From Tupaia tana (Eukaryota > Chordata > Mammalia > Scandentia > Tupaiidae): DNA of 64,000 nt. The stretch is from the NCBI GenBank assembly GCA_026018925.1, contig JAKSZU010000026.1, forward strand, positions 18,467,127 to 18,531,126, given 5' to 3'. Position 1 is the stretch's first letter, and every line of letters starts with the position of its first letter. A model generated the notes under the pieces. It did not search any database and was not told the origin of the DNA. It saw only the letters and a list, made by a program, of their open reading frames with translations. The position numbers and the translations under genes are program-made. Positions 61,606-64,000 of this stretch are shown here, piece after piece.

Positions 61606-62199
61606 GTAGGACTCACCGCCCGGCTCTGAGGGCCTCTCAGCTGCCCCGGCCACCAGCCCCAGAGCGTGGCCCGGGGAAATGCAGGTGCGTTTGAGGGTCT
61701 GACTTCCAAAAGTTAGTACTGATTTTGACATTGTCCCCAACGAAAGTAGGGAATATCCTACGGGCTCAGAGACGTGGCCCACATGACCTGGATTCTGTCT
61801 CTCAGGAGCCACGTGCAAGAGGCTTCCTTGTAACCCACACCCTCGCATGGAGGGGCCCAGCACCCAGGCCCTCACCCAGTGTTGTAGTGGAGCTCCCGCT
61901 GTCCATCTAGGGCTTAGCCCCTCTGGGCTCCAGCAGGGAAGGTTCCGCATCTCCACGTGCTGCGGCTCCACAGATGGCGATCCTGGTATTGATGGGTGAC
62001 TAAGACTTGCAGGGCCCTGGGAGACCCCGGGACCTCCGGGTCTTCATTTGACAGAGAGGGAAACTGAGGTTCAGCGTGGGGAGGTCACATAAGGTCAGAC
62101 AGTCTACGCAGGGGATGATACTAAACGCAGGGCTTCCAGTTTCCAGAAAAGCTCCTCCAATAGACATACCAGGCTTTGGATTTTCACCTTAAAGTGCAC

Positions 62200-62905
62200 G
62201 AGTAGGATGAATGGATGCACAGGTTGGATGGAGAGGTGTATGAATGGATGGCAGGTGGGCGGATGGTTGGCTGAATGTGTGTATGAATGGATGAATGGTT
62301 GAATGGTAGGATGGATGAATGAATGGAGGGATGGATGGGTGGTTGAATGGATGGATGATTGGATGGATGGAAGGTTGGATGGATGGGTGATTGGATGGAT
62401 AGATGGGTGATTGGATGGATGGATGGTTGGCTGGATGGGTGTATGAATGGATGAATGGTTGAATGGTAGGACGGATGGATGAATGGAGGGATGGATGGGT
62501 GCTTGGATGGATGGTTGAATGGATGGATGGTTGGATGGATGGATGGATGGTTAGACGGATGTATAGGTGTAAGAATGAATGAATGGATGGGTATAGGGAT
62601 AGATGGATAAACAGGTGGGTGGGCAGACAAGCGAGTGGATGGATGGGTATATGAATGGACAGACAAATGGACCACGGGGGTGGGTAGATGGATGGATGAA
62701 TGGACAAATGGGTGGCTGCGTGGGCATGTGGATGGGTTGGGGGGGGTGAATGGATAGGTAGCTGTATGGGTAGATGAATAGACTGGTGTATGAGTGGATG
62801 GATGAATGGGTATTTGGATAGGTGTGTGAATGGATGGGTAAGTAGTTGGGTGGGTGGGTGGATGGATGGATGGATAGACCGACAAAAGAATAGACAGACG
62901 GGTGG
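62200..62905 (+). repeat. GGAT-based minisatellite, intron 14
   Basis: About 700 bp of GGATGGATG/GAATGGATGG units with GGTTGAATGG and GGGTGGGTGG variants. Higher-order periodicity: blocks such as GATGGATGGTTGGCTGG plus GGGTGTATGAATGG recur (compare 62265-62350 with 62430-62500). The long minus-strand frame of Ser-Ile-His-Pro repeats across it is a by-product of the repeat. Confidence 0.92.
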
Positions 62906-63039
62906 GTGGGTGAATGGAAGTGTGTGCGTGGCCAGATTGATGGCCGAAAGGAGAGGTGAATGGACAGACAGACGTGTGGGCAGCTGGATTAAGACCTAGC
63001 GAAACCCTCTTTCATGCGGATGTTTTGTTAGCTCATTTC

Positions 63040-63360
63040 ATGCCCCTCACGGCCCTGAGAAGGCAGCCCTGCCGAGTTCCCTTTGTGCAGAGGGTCCGCA
63101 GTTGCAGAGGTGAAGCCTCATTCTGGGGCACACGGCCGGGCTGCTGTGGTGGAGCCGGATTCAGATGCAGGGCTCCTGGCCCCGGAGTCCAGGCCCCTCA
63201 CCACAGTGCTCTGTGGCCTGATTGCACCTGAGAAGCCCAGCCCTCCCCAGCCGCTTCCACCCCACTCCTCATTCTGCCCTGTCATCACCTTGGGAGGCCT
63301 CTGCATGACAGGCGTCACTCAGAACATTTTGAAGATGCGGTAACCGAGGCCCAGAGCAAG
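63040..63360 (+). repeat. MIR remnants, intron 14
   Basis: AGGCAGCCCTGCCGAGTTCC, TTGCAGAGGTGAAGCC and, near 63330, GAAGATGCGGTAACCGAGGCC are MIR-type fragments. Confidence 0.45.
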
Positions 63361-63433
63361 TGGTCAACCCCAGGTTTCAGGTTAGATTAGGGGCGTGGTG
63401 GACTCATGCCCAGAAACAACACATGCCTGGATT

Positions 63434-63643
63434 ATTTTATTTTATTTTACTTTATTTTTTTGGAGAGGTTTTTGCTACAGGGCGCGTGTACTCGCCAGAG
63501 AGACAGAGAGAGACAGAAAGCAAGAAATCACCCCCCAGGGAGGATAGCCATGCTGCAATCCCTTCTCCTCCATTCTCCTCTCGGAATCTTGGGCACACAC
63601 GCACGGATTCCAGTGACATAGCCATTATGCCAACTACTCGTCC
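63434..63643 (-). mobile_element. tRNA-head SINE, long form with internal deletion, intron 14
   Basis: Perfect 12-bp TSD CATGCCTGGATT (63422-63433 and 63644-63655). About 50 bp, including the B box, is missing between CACACACGCACG and ATTCCAGTGACATAG. Confidence 0.92.
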
Positions 63644-63655
63644 CATGCCTGGATT

Positions 63656-64000
63656 TTTCACGTTCTTCCCTGCCTCTCCTGTACCCCTCCGGCGCTCTTT
63701 TGTAACGGAGTAATTGCTGACGTTTGCAGAGCACTCCCGCTGCCCGCGTTTTCACTAACCCACTTAGGTCCCTCCCTGGAGCGGTCCTGGGAAGTGGTGC
63801 TGTGTCCTTGCCGCCGTAGATGGTGAGCGGAGGCATGATTGGGTACCTCTCCTAAGGCGCCCAGCTCGCGTCTTAGTTCAGGTTCTCCCAAAAGCCGACT
63901 GGGAGACGGGGATTCAAGGGCACATGGTTTTGGGGGGCAGAGCAGCAAACACTGGAGGAAGAAGGGTAGGGGAGGAGGCCAGGACAGGGCATGCTGGTGC
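63656..64000. other. RBM19 intron 14, window end
   Basis: Possible MIR at 63705-63830 and an unassigned repeat-like purine-rich block from 63880. No exon found. Confidence 0.35.

Noticed and set aside
62184-62885. 233-codon minus-strand frame rich in Ser-Ile-His-Pro
   Set aside because: Pure by-product of the GGAT minisatellite in intron 14.
61606-64000. RBM19 exon 15 (segment leading into RRM4)
   Set aside because: Searched for the Ala-Ala-Glu-Arg-Ser-Lys / VILVKNLP coding pattern in all + frames and found none, so it lies beyond the window.

Overview
This is nuclear DNA of a placental mammal. The evidence is a multi-exon protein gene with GT/AG introns and a CpG-rich promoter, L1 3' ends, MIR and MLT1 relics, and about 69 copies of one tRNA-headed SINE family. 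I see no Alu, B1/B2/ID, carnivore, ruminant, equid or hedgehog SINE. By elimination the SINE suggests a lineage with its own tRNA-SINE (pangolin is my best guess), but the species is not established. No prokaryotic or viral genes are present.

1-39,180: gene-free intergenic DNA packed with repeats: the SINE in a long (~250-270 bp) and a short (~150-180 bp) form, L1 3' ends, five copies of an ~80-bp mariner-type MITE, a second ~120-bp palindromic MITE, an MLT1 LTR, MIRs and simple repeats. Insertions are often nested and many keep target-site duplications (TSDs), so relative ages can be read. Unique stretches lie at about 6.6-7.4, 17.99-18.98, 28.6-29.4, 33.0-33.5 and 36.2-37.5 kb. In human, the DNA upstream of RBM19 is a gene desert towards TBX5 (established knowledge), which fits.

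39,180-39,520: a housekeeping CpG-island promoter (GC box, NRF1-like, ETS, CACGTG and YY1-like sites), a 9-codon upstream ORF and exon 1 of RBM19.

39,481-61,605: the first 14 coding exons of RBM19 on the + strand (578 codons, about 60% of the 960-aa human protein), covering RRM1, RRM2, RRM3, the acidic/lysine-rich linkers and the start of the RRM3-RRM4 linker. Every junction keeps phase and no frameshift or internal stop was found. The gene runs out of the window in intron 14. RBM19 (yeast Mrd1) is a nucleolar multi-RRM protein needed for 18S rRNA maturation.

Introns hold 20 further SINE copies (13 antisense), an MLT1 LTR with a tandemly triplicated segment, L2/MIR remnants and a ~700-bp GGAT minisatellite. 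The most notable observation is an antisense SINE whose TSD spans the exon 12/intron 12 boundary, so the 5' splice site exists twice, 279 bp apart. The second is that the SINE's tRNA head contains a close match to the CTCF core motif in one subfamily but not in the youngest one.
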